From positions 49,526-113,525 of the forward strand of contig JAGSHC010000002.1 in assembly GCA_023954745.1 (NCBI GenBank): DNA of 64,000 nucleotides, read 5' to 3'. Position 1 is the stretch's first letter; the number at the start of each line of letters is the position of its first letter. The position numbers and the translations under genes are program-made. Below are positions 50,226 through 59,293 of this stretch, one piece after another. The notes under the pieces were generated by a model. It ran no database searches. It had not been told where the DNA came from and worked only from the letters and a program-made list of their open reading frames with translations. Origin of the DNA: Deltaproteobacteria bacterium (lineage in GTDB: Bacteria > Myxococcota_A > UBA796 > UBA9615).

Positions 50226-52882
50226 TGGAGCACCTGCCCTCCTCTGCCCTCCAGCCCGGAGAGCCGCTCGACGACGCTGCTCTGGCCCATCTCGAGGGAT
50301 GCGCCCGCTGTCGGGTCGAGCAGAGGCTCGTGACGGTGTTCTACGAAGAGCCGGATGTCCCCGAGGTCGAACTGGCGGCTGTGGGCACCATCCTCGACAC
50401 CGTGCGAGGCGAGCTGACCCTCTCGATGCAGGAGCGCTCGCTGCTCTGGGTCGAAGGCCAGACGCCCTCGGAGCTCGTGCCCGACCCCGACGAGCGCTAT
50501 CGAGTGGAGGGACAGCTCGGCGCGGGCGGCATGGGCGAGGTCCTCGCCGTCCACGACCACACCCTCGCCCGGCGCGTGGCGATGAAGGTGGCCAGCGACC
50601 GTCTACAGAGAGACCACCAGTCCCTGGCGCGCTTCGTGGAGGAGGCCCAGGTGGGGGCGCAGCTCCAGCACCCCGGCATCGTCCCCGTGCACGACCTCGG
50701 CCGCCTCCCCGACGGGCGCGCGTACTTCACGATGAAGGAGATCGACGGGGTGACCCTGGGCGAAGCCATCGCCGGGGTGCACGCGGCGAGCAGCGGGGGT
50801 TGGGCGGCCTCATCCTCCGGGTGGACCTTCCGACGGCTGGTGGACGCCCTTCGCAGGGTGGCGGAGACCGTCGGCTACGCGCACTCCCGGGGGGTGGCGC
50901 ACCGCGACCTCAAGCCCGCCAACGTCATGCTCGGCCCGTGGGGCGAGGTGCTGGTGGTGGACTGGGGTCTCGCCAAGATGCTGGGCACCCACTCCCCCGA
51001 GTCGACAGAGGTGGTGAGTCCGCGAGCCGGCGACGACGCCCTCGCCACGCGGCAGGGCTCGGTGGCGGGAACCCCTGGATTCATGGCGCCCGAGCAGGCT
51101 CGAGGCGAGCTCGACCAGGTCGGAGCACCCGCGGATGTCTACGCCCTCGGCGCCATTCTGCGGGTGATTCTCACGGGACGCGCCCCCTACTCAGGCGGCG
51201 GCGCCATGGAGCTGCTCGCCCGCGTCGTCGCCGGGGCCCCTCCGGCGATGGAGCAGCGGTCCGGGCCCCTCCCCGACGACCTCGTGGAGATCTGCGAGCG
51301 AGCCATGCAGCGAGACCCGGCGGCCCGCTTCGCGAGCGCCGGGGAGGTGGCCGAAGCGGTGGGGGCGTGGCTGGACGGGGCGGCGCGCACAGAGCGAGCG
51401 CTGGCCTCCCTCGCCGAGGCCCAGACGCTTCTCCCCCAAGCTGCGCGGGCACGGATGGAGGCGCGCACCCGCGAAGCCGAGGCCTCTTCGGTGCTGTCTC
51501 CGCTGAGCTCCTTCGACTCCGAGGCCGCGAAGCAACGGGGCTGGGCGCTGGAAGACGAGGCGGCGGCCTTGCGCGCCGAGGCGGAGATGCTGGAGCTCCG
51601 ATTCACGGAGGGCGTGCGCTCGGCGTTGGTCCACGACCCCGACCTGCCCGCAGCCCACCGCGCCCTCGCCTCCCACCATCGTCGGGCCCACGAAGCCGCC
51701 GAACATCGTGGGGCCGCGAGTGAAGCCGCCCGAAGCGAGGTGCTGCTGCGCGCCCATGACCGGGGGGAACACGAGGACTACCTGCGGGGAGTGGGCTGGC
51801 TGAGCCTCGCCACCGACGTCCCGGCGCAAGTCACTGCGGTCCGTCTGGAGACCCGGGGACGGCGTCTCGTGGAGGGACCGCCGACGAGACTGGGGACCAC
51901 TCCGCTGGTGAGGGTCGAGCTCGACATCGGCTCCTGGGTGCTCGTCATCGCGGCGCCCGACCGAGCCGAAGTGCGCCTCCCCGTCGTGATTCGCCGCGCC
52001 GAGACGAGCGACCGACTTCGACCGGGCGCTGAGTCTGAAGCCGTTCTGGCGCTCCCCCAGGTCGACGCCATGTCCCCGGGGGATGTGTACGTCCCCGCGG
52101 GCTGGTTCGAGGGCGGCGGCGACCCATCCGCGCCCAGCAGCCTCCCGGCGCGGCGGGTATGGCTCGACGCCTTCGTCATTCAGCGGGACCCGGTCACCCA
52201 CGACGAGTACCTCGCGTTCCTCGACGCCCTCGTGGCGTCCGGTCGCGAAGAGGAGGCCTTTCAGTGGGCTCCTCGGGAGCGCCCCTCGAAGCCCGGCGAG
52301 CCCGGAGCGCTGCTGGTGGAACACGCGCCCGGTGTGGGTTTCGCGCTGCGCGTCGACGCCGAGGGGGACACCTGGGAGCCGGACTGGCCAGCGTGGATGG
52401 TGTCGTGGAGTGGCGCCCGGGCCTACGGGCGATGGCGCGCGGAAGTGGACGGCCTCCCCTGGCGACTCCCCTGGGAGCTCGAGTGGGAGAAGGCGGCGCG
52501 CGGCGTCGATGGCCGGGCGTGGCCGTGGGGCGACTTCGCCGACCCCACCTGGGCCTGTGTGCACGGCAGCCGCGAAGGCCGGCCAATGCCCTCAGCGGTG
52601 GGCGAGCATCCAGTGGACGTCTCGGTCTACGGGATGCGAGGAGCCGGGGGCGGTGTCTGCGACTGGACCCTCGATGTCTTCGACGAGGAGGGCACGCCGG
52701 TCGGTAGCGACGGTCTCTTCGACCCGGACCAGCCCGTTCCTTCCGCTGACGACCGGAGCCGCTGCGTCAAGGGCGGCTCCTGGAGCAACCCCACCTCCCA
52801 TGCGCGGGCGGCCTTCCGGGACGGGCGGCATCCCGGCGACCGACGTTGGGTCATCGGATTCCGGCTGGCGCGCAGCCTCTGA
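50225..52882 (+). CDS. Zinc-finger Ser/Thr kinase with C-terminal FGE-sulfatase domain
   Basis: 885 residues. The N-terminus holds H22-x3-C26-x2-C29 ('AHLEGCARC'), the ZAS motif of zinc-binding anti-sigma factors. The kinase domain (~92-385) has 'LGAGGMGEVLAVHD', 'VAMKVA', 'HRDLKPAN' and 'DWGLAKML', a DWG in place of DFG as in some active kinases, then 'GTPGFMAPEQ'. A helical/TPR-like middle (~395-600) follows, and an FGE-sulfatase fold (~640-885: 'RDPVTHDEYLAFLDAL', 'WPAWMVSW', 'GVCDWTLDVF', 'KGGSWSNP', 'GFRLARSL'). No membrane helix. It couples to the sigma gene through TGATG. Confidence 0.9.
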   Translation: MEHLPSSALQPGEPLDDAALAHLEGCARCRVEQRLVTVFYEEPDVPEVELAAVGTILDTVRGELTLSMQERSLLWVEGQTPSELVPDPDERYRVEGQLGAGGMGEVLAVHDHTLARRVAMKVASDRLQRDHQSLARFVEEAQVGAQLQHPGIVPVHDLGRLPDGRAYFTMKEIDGVTLGEAIAGVHAASSGGWAASSSGWTFRRLVDALRRVAETVGYAHSRGVAHRDLKPANVMLGPWGEVLVVDWGLAKMLGTHSPESTEVVSPRAGDDALATRQGSVAGTPGFMAPEQARGELDQVGAPADVYALGAILRVILTGRAPYSGGGAMELLARVVAGAPPAMEQRSGPLPDDLVEICERAMQRDPAARFASAGEVAEAVGAWLDGAARTERALASLAEAQTLLPQAARARMEARTREAEASSVLSPLSSFDSEAAKQRGWALEDEAAALRAEAEMLELRFTEGVRSALVHDPDLPAAHRALASHHRRAHEAAEHRGAASEAARSEVLLRAHDRGEHEDYLRGVGWLSLATDVPAQVTAVRLETRGRRLVEGPPTRLGTTPLVRVELDIGSWVLVIAAPDRAEVRLPVVIRRAETSDRLRPGAESEAVLALPQVDAMSPGDVYVPAGWFEGGGDPSAPSSLPARRVWLDAFVIQRDPVTHDEYLAFLDALVASGREEEAFQWAPRERPSKPGEPGALLVEHAPGVGFALRVDAEGDTWEPDWPAWMVSWSGARAYGRWRAEVDGLPWRLPWELEWEKAARGVDGRAWPWGDFADPTWACVHGSREGRPMPSAVGEHPVDVSVYGMRGAGGGVCDWTLDVFDEEGTPVGSDGLFDPDQPVPSADDRSRCVKGGSWSNPTSHARAAFRDGRHPGDRRWVIGFRLARSL

Positions 52883-52909
52883 GCAAGCCTCCTCGGGGGA
52901 AGCGCAGGC

Positions 52910-53710
52910 CTACTGCACCGCGGCGATCCAGGCCCGCATGTCGGTGACCGTCAGATCTTCGAGGTTCGCCCCGCTGAACATGCTGGTCCCGTGCTGCTGG
53001 CCCCGCTCCACGAAGGACCAGGCCCCGGGTGCATCCGGCACGAACGCGTTGGAGTAGGGCTCGTTGGTGGGGTAGAGCCACAAGATGGGGAAGCTGAGGC
53101 TCCACTGGCGGTCATCCTGGTTGGGCTCCAGGGGGTTCTGCGCTTCGGTGTACTGGCCCGGCGACATGAAGATGACCGCCGCCGGGAAGGGCAGGTCGTC
53201 GTCCCCCTCGACTACGTAGTCGTACACGGACGTGGTGCCGTTGCTCGCCCCCACGAGCACGAGGGCATCGGGGTTCACGTCGCAGCCGCGCTCGGAGTCC
53301 AACGCGAACGACACGGCAGCCTCGACGTCCAGGCGCCCACCGTCTCCGAAGTAGGCGTCCTCGGCGTCCCCGCCAGACCCGCCGGCGCCGCGTCGGTCCA
53401 CGTTGAGGATGGCGACGTCCTCTTCGGCGAAGGCGTCGCGCACACGCTCGGGGTAGCCGGTGCGGTCGTTCTGGGGCGGAATCATGTGGAAGAGCACCAG
53501 CACGCCGCGGCCGGGCTCCGACGCAGGGCGCCAGTCGGCTTCGAGGTCGACCCCGTCGCTGGTGGTGAAGCTCACGACCTCCTCGTCCGCCCCGCAGTTG
53601 GCGTCGTTGGTCGCGGCGTCGTCGTCGTTCGAGGCGTCGTCGTCATCGCCGCCCGTCGGGCATCCGACGAGAAAGAGCGAAAGAAATCCGATCCAAAAAA
53701 GCTTATCCAT
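52910..53710 (-). CDS. Lipoprotein alpha/beta hydrolase
   Basis: 266 residues, lipobox LVGC and a short Asp-rich linker (DDDDASNDDDAA). The alpha/beta hydrolase core has an oxyanion region 'VLVLFHMIPP', 'VDRRGAGGSGG', the nucleophile elbow 'VLVGASNGTTS' (Ser of G-x-S-x-G) and a C-terminal His in 'ERGQQHGTSMF'. The Asp of the triad is probably in 'YPTNEPYSNAFVPDAPG'. It should be an envelope-anchored esterase or dienelactone-hydrolase-like enzyme. TAAGGT lies six bases before ATG 53710, so the mRNA may be leaderless. Confidence 0.85.
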   Translation of the reverse strand: MDKLFWIGFLSLFLVGCPTGGDDDDASNDDDAATNDANCGADEEVVSFTTSDGVDLEADWRPASEPGRGVLVLFHMIPPQNDRTGYPERVRDAFAEEDVAILNVDRRGAGGSGGDAEDAYFGDGGRLDVEAAVSFALDSERGCDVNPDALVLVGASNGTTSVYDYVVEGDDDLPFPAAVIFMSPGQYTEAQNPLEPNQDDRQWSLSFPILWLYPTNEPYSNAFVPDAPGAWSFVERGQQHGTSMFSGANLEDLTVTDMRAWIAAVQ

Positions 53711-53843
53711 GTCGGCACCTTAGAGAGGTTCGTCTCATTTTCTTCGGGTTTTTTCGGGCCCTCCTGTGACTCGCTGGGAGCTCGAGACACAGACCCATTG
53801 AACGGCAGGGATGAACCCGGCCAACCCACCCGGAGATGAGACC

Positions 53844-54452
53844 ATGACCCACGCCATCAAGATTCTGCTTGCCCTCTCTTTTGTCCTGACCGCCGGCTGC
53901 CTCGACGACACCCGCCTGCGCAACAACCCCGGCGGCGCCTACGTCCCCGACGCCCCCGCCGAGGAGGTGATTGAGGATGAGGACATCAACGACGACGAGC
54001 AGGTCGAGGACGAGGACGAGCAGATTGAGGACGAGGAGGAGATCGAGGAGGAGATCGAGACGTCCTTCGAGGACAACGACACCTTCGACGACCCGCTCTT
54101 CACGTACTCGTTCCTCGGCTCCGGCACCCAGGACAACTTCGCTGTCGCCGACGACGTCTCCGCCCCCTTCGGCGACGTGCACGACTGGGTCGGCTTCACG
54201 ACCCCTGCGCCGCAGAACAGCCTCGTGAACGTGACCCTCACCCTGGACTGCGACAGCGACGACCTGCGCGCCCAGCTCTTCGAGGACACCAACAGCGGTC
54301 CCCTTGCCCTGGGAGCCAGCTACCAGGTGAGCTGCGGCGAGACCGACACCTTCCTCATCCCCATCAACAGCGACTACCTGGTGCGGATTCACTTCCCCCA
54401 GGGCACCGACGAGCAGCGCATCGTCGACTGGGAGCTCGCCGTCTCCTGGTAG
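53844..54452 (+). CDS. Acidic lipoprotein
   Basis: 202 residues from ATG 53844; an ATG at 53811 would put eleven residues before the lipoprotein signal (lipobox LTAGC). Residues ~35-85 are almost all Glu/Asp (EDEDEQIEDEEEIEEEI). The C-terminal ~110 residues form a beta-rich domain resembling pre-peptidase C-terminal modules ('VADDVSAPFGDVHDWVGF', 'LTLDCDSDDLRAQLFED', 'YLVRIHFPQG'). It is probably surface-exposed. The divergent neighbour is the lipoprotein hydrolase, with 133 bases between. Confidence 0.75.
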   Translation: MTHAIKILLALSFVLTAGCLDDTRLRNNPGGAYVPDAPAEEVIEDEDINDDEQVEDEDEQIEDEEEIEEEIETSFEDNDTFDDPLFTYSFLGSGTQDNFAVADDVSAPFGDVHDWVGFTTPAPQNSLVNVTLTLDCDSDDLRAQLFEDTNSGPLALGASYQVSCGETDTFLIPINSDYLVRIHFPQGTDEQRIVDWELAVSW

Positions 54453-54507
54453 TCGACATCGCTCGGCGCAGCGGAGCAATCACTGCGAGCCCGGTTGAGC
54501 ACGACTG

Positions 54508-54540
54508 CAAGCCCCACCCGAAACTCTCGGGTGGGGCTTG
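54508..54540. terminator. Strong hairpin between the acidic lipoprotein and glnS
   Basis: CAAGCCCCACCCGA-AACTC-TCGGGTGGGGCTTG is a perfect 14-bp stem. The ends of both convergent genes flank it, so it probably ends both transcripts. There is no long U run. Confidence 0.88.
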
Positions 54541-54584
54541 GAGCCTTGGGGGTGGTCGCCCGAGAGGGCAAAATGGGGGGACAA

Positions 54585-56765
54585 CTAGCCGAGCTTCTCC
54601 CGCAGCACCGCGGAGACCGCCTTCGGGTCTCCCTTGCCCTGCAGCTCGCGCATCACCTGGCCCATGAAGAAGCCCATGAGCCGTTTCTCACCGCCCCGGT
54701 ACCGGGCCAGCTCGTCGGGGTTGGCCGCGAGGGCCGCATCCACCGCATCGCTCAGCGCCGACGTGTCGGACACCTGAGCCAAACCGAGGGCCGCCACGAC
54801 GTCCGCCGGATTCGCGGGCTGCTCCAGCAACACCTCGAGCACCGGCCGCACCGCGGAGCGGTTGATGGTGCCCTCGTCGAGCAGCCTGATGAGCCCTGCC
54901 AGCTCGTTGCCCTCGATGCGCAGGTTGTCGACGGCGGGTCCGCCCAACTCCCGACGCAGCTCGTTGAGCACGATGGACTTCGCCGTGTCGGCGTGTGCGC
55001 CCGCCGCGTGGGCCGATGCGATGAGGGACTGCTCGACCCCGCTCAACCAGGCTTCCTTGGGGCCCGTAGACACCGCCGGCGCCTTCTTCTCCTTCGGAGC
55101 CGCCTTCACGGGGGCCGGCTTCGCCTTCGCCCAGCCATCCCGCAGCGTGGCGATGCGGTTGAGCACGAGCGCGTCTGCCGTGGAGTCGTCGTCCCGCCAG
55201 AAGTAGCCCATGCGCTGCAGCTGCACGCGCACATCCTCGGCGGTGGAACCAAAGGCAGGCTCCACGTACCCCGAGGTCACGGTGAGCGAGTCAGGGTTGA
55301 GGTTGTCGCGCCAATCGCCAGCGTCCGGGTCCGGCGTCGCGAAGAGCCGATCGTAGAGCCGGAACTCCACCGCCAGCGCGCCGTCGGCGGCCACCCAGTG
55401 GATGGTGCCCTTCGGCTTGCGCCCATCGGGCGAGCTTCCACCCCGCGTGGCCGCGTCGTAGGTCGCTCGCACCCGCACGACCTTGCCGTCGTCGTCCACG
55501 TCGATGCCGGTGCAGGTGACGAAGTAGGCGCCGTAGAGCCGCACTTCCCAGCCCGGGGCGAGCCGCTTCCAGCCCTTGGGGGGCTCCAGCGCGACGTCCT
55601 CCCGCTCGATCCACAGTCGCTTGCCAAAGGGAACCGCGCGGCGCCCGAGATCGGCCTTCGGGTGGTGCGAGAGGTCGAAGGACTCGGCGTGGTCGTCGGG
55701 GAGGTTCTCGATGACCAGCTCGACGGGGTCCACGACGCCCATCACCCGGGGGACGTTCTCCTCGAGGTCCTTGCGGATGAGGCCCTCGAAGAACTCGTAC
55801 TCCACCGTGCTGTTGGCCTTCGCGACCCCCACCTTCTCGACGAACTCGCGCACGGCCTGCGGGCGCACGCCCAGCCGACGAAGCCCCGCGAGGGTCGGCA
55901 TCCGTGGGTCGTCCCAACCGACGACCGCGCCCTCCTCCACCAGAGCGAGCAGCTTGCGCTTGCTCATGACGATGTAGGTGAGTCCGAGGCGCGCGAACTC
56001 CGTCTGCTCGGGACGGTGCTCCTTGCCCAGAGAAGCCAGGTACCAGTTGTACAGCTCCCGGTTGTTCTCGAACTCCAGCGAGCACAGCGACTGCGTCACG
56101 CCCTCGTAGCAATCCTCGAGGCAGTGGGCGTAGTCGTAGAGCGGGTAGGCCTTCCAGCGGTCGCCCACCTGGTGATGCTCGGCGTGCATCACGCGGTAGA
56201 ACGGCGGATCCCGCATCTTCATGTTGGGGTCGGCCATGTCGATCTTGGCGCGCAGGGTCATGGACCCTTCGGCCACATCACCGTTGAGCATCTTGTCGAA
56301 GAGCTCCAGGCTCTCCTCGTAGGGACGGTCGCGGTACGGCGAGTTGGTCCCGGCCTCGGTGACGGTGCCGCGCTGGGCCCTCATCTCCTCCAGCGACAGC
56401 TCATCGACGTAGGCGAGCCCCTTGCGGATCAACGCCCGGGCATCCTCGGCCATCTGCTCGAAGTAGTCCGACGCGAAGTACAGGTGCTCGCCCCAGTCGA
56501 AGCCGAGCCACTTGATGTCGTTCTTGATGCCCTCGACGTACTCGACGTCTTCCTTGGTGGGGTTGGTGTCGTCGAAGCGCAGGTGGCAGCGGCCGCCGTA
56601 CTCCTCGGCGAGGCCGAAGTTGATGCAGAGCGCCTTGGCGTGCCCGATGTGCAGGTATCCGTTGGGTTCCGGAGGGAACCGCGTGATGACCTGGCCGCCG
56701 TACTTGCCCGACGCGTTGTCGGCTTCGATCTTCTGGCGAATGAAGTGACGGACTCGCTCGGTCAT
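54585..56765 (-). CDS. glnS: Glutaminyl-tRNA synthetase with C-terminal YqeY-like domain
   Basis: 726 residues; plain GlnRS is ~550. ATG 56765 is preceded by GGAGG at six bases and overlaps the serS stop (TGATG). The class I core has 'RFPPEPNGYLHIGHAKAL', 'RFDDTNPTKEDVEYV' and the KMSKS-like 'VMSKRKLLALVEEG', and the two anticodon beta-barrels follow. A Lys/Ala-rich linker (~555-570) joins a ~155-residue helical YqeY/GatB-tail-like domain ('SIVLNELRRELGG', 'LEVLLEQPANPADVVAALGL', 'GFFMGQVMREL'). The same fusion is known in Deinococcus, where it increases tRNA-Gln affinity. Confidence 0.95.
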   Translation of the reverse strand: MTERVRHFIRQKIEADNASGKYGGQVITRFPPEPNGYLHIGHAKALCINFGLAEEYGGRCHLRFDDTNPTKEDVEYVEGIKNDIKWLGFDWGEHLYFASDYFEQMAEDARALIRKGLAYVDELSLEEMRAQRGTVTEAGTNSPYRDRPYEESLELFDKMLNGDVAEGSMTLRAKIDMADPNMKMRDPPFYRVMHAEHHQVGDRWKAYPLYDYAHCLEDCYEGVTQSLCSLEFENNRELYNWYLASLGKEHRPEQTEFARLGLTYIVMSKRKLLALVEEGAVVGWDDPRMPTLAGLRRLGVRPQAVREFVEKVGVAKANSTVEYEFFEGLIRKDLEENVPRVMGVVDPVELVIENLPDDHAESFDLSHHPKADLGRRAVPFGKRLWIEREDVALEPPKGWKRLAPGWEVRLYGAYFVTCTGIDVDDDGKVVRVRATYDAATRGGSSPDGRKPKGTIHWVAADGALAVEFRLYDRLFATPDPDAGDWRDNLNPDSLTVTSGYVEPAFGSTAEDVRVQLQRMGYFWRDDDSTADALVLNRIATLRDGWAKAKPAPVKAAPKEKKAPAVSTGPKEAWLSGVEQSLIASAHAAGAHADTAKSIVLNELRRELGGPAVDNLRIEGNELAGLIRLLDEGTINRSAVRPVLEVLLEQPANPADVVAALGLAQVSDTSALSDAVDAALAANPDELARYRGGEKRLMGFFMGQVMRELQGKGDPKAVSAVLREKLG

Positions 56766-58048
56766 CACACACCTCCGATGGTAGTGACGCCTCCCATGTA
56801 GGGGCGCAGCACGTCCGGCACGGTGATGGTGCCGTCCGCCTGCTGGTAGTTCTCCATGACCGCCACCAGCGTGCGACCGAGGGGAAGCGCCGACCCGTTG
56901 AGGGTATGCGCGAACTCGGGCTTCGCCCCCGCCTCACGACGGAAGCGGATGCCGGCGCGGCGGGCCTGGAAGTCGCGGAAGTTGCTGCACGAGCTGATCT
57001 CGCGGTACGCGCCCTGGCCGGGCAGCCACACCTCGAGGTCGTAGCAACGCCAGGCAGCGAAGCTGGTGTCGCCGCTGCTGAGGAGCATCTTGCGGTAGTG
57101 CAGGCCGAGGGCCTGAAGCAGGGCCTCGCTCTGGCCCGTGAGGTCCTCGTGGGCCTGCTCGCTGTCCTCGGGAGCCACGATCTGGACGAGCTCCACCTTC
57201 TCGAACTGGTGCTGGCGAATCAGCCCGCGGGTGTCTCGCCCGTAGCTGCCCGCCTCGGCGCGGAAGCACGGCGTGTAGGCCGTGTAGCGCTTCGGGAGAG
57301 CGCCCGGCGGCAGGATCTCGCCCGCGTGCAGGTTGGTCACCGGCACCTCGGCCGTGGGCACGAGGTAGTAGTTGTCGGGGTTCTGTAGCCGGAAGAGATC
57401 ATCCCCGAACTTCGGGAGCTGGCTCGTTCCCCTGAGCGAGTCGGCGTTGACGATGAATGGCGGCAGCACCTCGCCGTACCCGGCGGCGGTGTTCTGGTCG
57501 AGGAAGTACATCATCAGCGCGCGGCTCAGGCGCGCGGCGCCCCCGTGCAACACCGTGAAGCGCGAGCCCGTGACCTTGGCGCCCTGCTCGAAGTTGAGGA
57601 TCCCGAGCTCCTCGCCCAGGTCGTGGTGGTCCTTCGCCTCGAAGTCGAACTCGGGCACCTCGCCCCAGCTGGCGACCTCGATGTTGCTCTCCTCGTCCCC
57701 GCCGTCGGGCACGTTGTCCGCCAGCAGGTTGGGCAGAGTCAGGAGCAGCCCATCGATCTTGGCCTGCAGATCCTTCGTCTCGCTGTCGAGCTGCGCGATC
57801 TCCTTGCCGAGCAGGGCCAGGCGCTCGCGCTTGGCCTGGGCCTCATCGCGCTTGCCGGCCTTGAAGAGGGCGCCCACTTCCTTGCTGCCGCTGTTCCGCT
57901 CCGCCTGCAGACCCTGCAGGTGCTCGAGCTTGAACTTGCGGTGGTGGAGGAGGCCGAGAATCTCTTCCATGTCCACGTGCGACCGGCGGGCGGCCAGCGT
58001 GGCGGTGATGAGCTCGGCGTTTTCTTCGACAAACCGTGCGGCGAACAT
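56765..58048 (-). CDS. serS: Seryl-tRNA synthetase
   Basis: 427 residues from ATG 58048, normal length. The N-terminal coiled coil ('LLHHRKFKLEHLQGLQAERN', 'LLGKEIAQLDSETKDLQ') is followed by the class II core: motif 1 'ALMMYFLDQNTAAGYGEVLPP', motif 2 'YTPCFRAEAGSYGRDTRGLIRQHQFEKVE'-type and motif 3 'NGSALPLGRTLVAVMENYQ'. It charges tRNA-Ser, two of which are encoded in the window. It heads an operon with glnS through a one-base stop/start overlap. Confidence 0.97.
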   Translation of the reverse strand: MFAARFVEENAELITATLAARRSHVDMEEILGLLHHRKFKLEHLQGLQAERNSGSKEVGALFKAGKRDEAQAKRERLALLGKEIAQLDSETKDLQAKIDGLLLTLPNLLADNVPDGGDEESNIEVASWGEVPEFDFEAKDHHDLGEELGILNFEQGAKVTGSRFTVLHGGAARLSRALMMYFLDQNTAAGYGEVLPPFIVNADSLRGTSQLPKFGDDLFRLQNPDNYYLVPTAEVPVTNLHAGEILPPGALPKRYTAYTPCFRAEAGSYGRDTRGLIRQHQFEKVELVQIVAPEDSEQAHEDLTGQSEALLQALGLHYRKMLLSSGDTSFAAWRCYDLEVWLPGQGAYREISSCSNFRDFQARRAGIRFRREAGAKPEFAHTLNGSALPLGRTLVAVMENYQQADGTITVPDVLRPYMGGVTTIGGV

Positions 58049-58103
58049 CGCGCGTTCCTCTGCATGTCCACTCGCGGGCGGGCGCGCCCGTGTGGGGAGG
58101 CGG

Positions 58104-58132
58104 ACGGTAGGGACCCGCCCGGGGGAGGTCAA
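58104..58132 (-). promoter_or_regulatory. Sigma70 promoter of serS-glnS
   Basis: On the minus strand TTGACC (58132-58127), exactly 17 bases and TACCGT (58109-58104). The leader is ~50 bases with no T-box-like structure evident. Confidence 0.7.
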
Positions 58133-58195
58133 TCCGTGCGGGGTGCAGTACCCTGACAGGCCCGCCGCCCGGCGGTGCAGTACGGAGCCCAACCC

Positions 58196-59263
58196 ATGGC
58201 CCGGCGCGCTCGCGCTCATCTCGTCCGTCTCTTCCCCCCTGCTCCCCACGGCGGAGTGGTCCCTCATGCCTTCGAGGGCGCGAGGATGACGCTGGGAACT
58301 GCCGACGATTGCTCCATTCGTCTCGAGGGCACGGGCATCGCGCCCCACCACGCTCGCCTCGACCGGCTGCGTTCGGGAAGCACGCTGCGCGCGTTTCCCC
58401 TGGGCGAAGCACCGGTGTGGATCAACGGGCGCCGCGTCCCGAAGGGCGGGCAGGACCTGGAGGAGGGCGCAGTCCTCCGTCTGGGCGACGTGGTGCTGCT
58501 GCATCGGCAGTGGCTCGACGAGGAGGCGCAGTCCGCTGCGCTCCCCCCGCTGCCCGGCCCCGTGAACTCCTGCCACCCCACGGTGGTCCGAGGCCTGCTC
58601 CGACTTCAGGGCAAGCGCCACAGCGGCGGGACCTTCTGGCTCACCGGCGAAGAGGGCTGCGGGCGCAGCGTGGTCATCTATCACCTCCGCGCGCTGCTCG
58701 AGGAGAGCTCCGAGCGAGACTGGATCACCGGGGGCCCGAGCTTCGAGTCCGCCGCCGAGGCTCCACCGGACGCCGACCCGTCCCGCACGCTTGCGCTCCC
58801 GCCGCTCCGCAATCGCGGGGAGGACCTGCTGGTGCTCATGGCGTCGATTTGCGGCGGCGCCCTCCCCCACCTCTCGCCCCAGCTCGTCGAAGCGCTGCTG
58901 CTCTACGACTGGCCCGGCAACATCCGTGAGCTGCGCCTCTCCGTCGCTCGCTGTCACGACCCCCGATTCGGCGCCGAGGACATCGAGCGCTGGGATCTGC
59001 CCGACTTCCCGGACGTGCAGCGTCACTACGGCGAGCGCGTCGGGACCCACGACCCCATCACCCTTCAGGCTCCGAAGAGGGACCTGCCGGGAACCGAGCC
59101 CGAGATGAGGCGCCTGCTCGACGCGCACTGGTGGCGCATCCATCCGCTCGCGGCCGCGACGGGGCAGAGCCGAAGCGACGTGCTGGCCCACATCTTCAGC
59201 CTCGGGATTCGCGAACCCTGGTGGCGAGCAGACCCCGGCGCGAGCAACCTCTCGAGGTCGTAG
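58196..59263 (+). CDS. FHA protein with degenerate sigma54-activator-type AAA+ and HTH-like end
   Basis: 355 residues from ATG 58196 (GGAG eight bases upstream; GTG 58175 possible). An FHA domain lies at ~20-105 ('RMTLGTADDCSIRLEGTGIAPHHARL', 'APVWINGRRV'). Then a shortened AAA+ region has a P-loop-like 'GEEGCGRSV' without the lysine, 'ALPPLRNRGEDLLVLM' and 'LYDWPGNIRELRLSV', the motif of enhancer-binding proteins. The GAFTGA loop that contacts sigma54 is absent and the ATPase is ~100 residues too short. The C-terminus resembles a Fis-type helix pair. It is probably a phosphothreonine-reading regulator that cannot remodel sigma54. Confidence 0.8.
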   Translation: MARRARAHLVRLFPPAPHGGVVPHAFEGARMTLGTADDCSIRLEGTGIAPHHARLDRLRSGSTLRAFPLGEAPVWINGRRVPKGGQDLEEGAVLRLGDVVLLHRQWLDEEAQSAALPPLPGPVNSCHPTVVRGLLRLQGKRHSGGTFWLTGEEGCGRSVVIYHLRALLEESSERDWITGGPSFESAAEAPPDADPSRTLALPPLRNRGEDLLVLMASICGGALPHLSPQLVEALLLYDWPGNIRELRLSVARCHDPRFGAEDIERWDLPDFPDVQRHYGERVGTHDPITLQAPKRDLPGTEPEMRRLLDAHWWRIHPLAAATGQSRSDVLAHIFSLGIREPWWRADPGASNLSRS

Positions 59264-59293
59264 CTCGCGCGGAGGCCCCCCCGGCCTCAGGGT

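Noticed and set aside
54495-56801. 768-codon plus-strand frame
   Set aside because: Shadow of glnS.
58049-59191. Extension of serS beyond ATG 58048
   Set aside because: It runs over the serS promoter and antisense to the FHA gene; the standard SerRS N-terminus begins at 58048.
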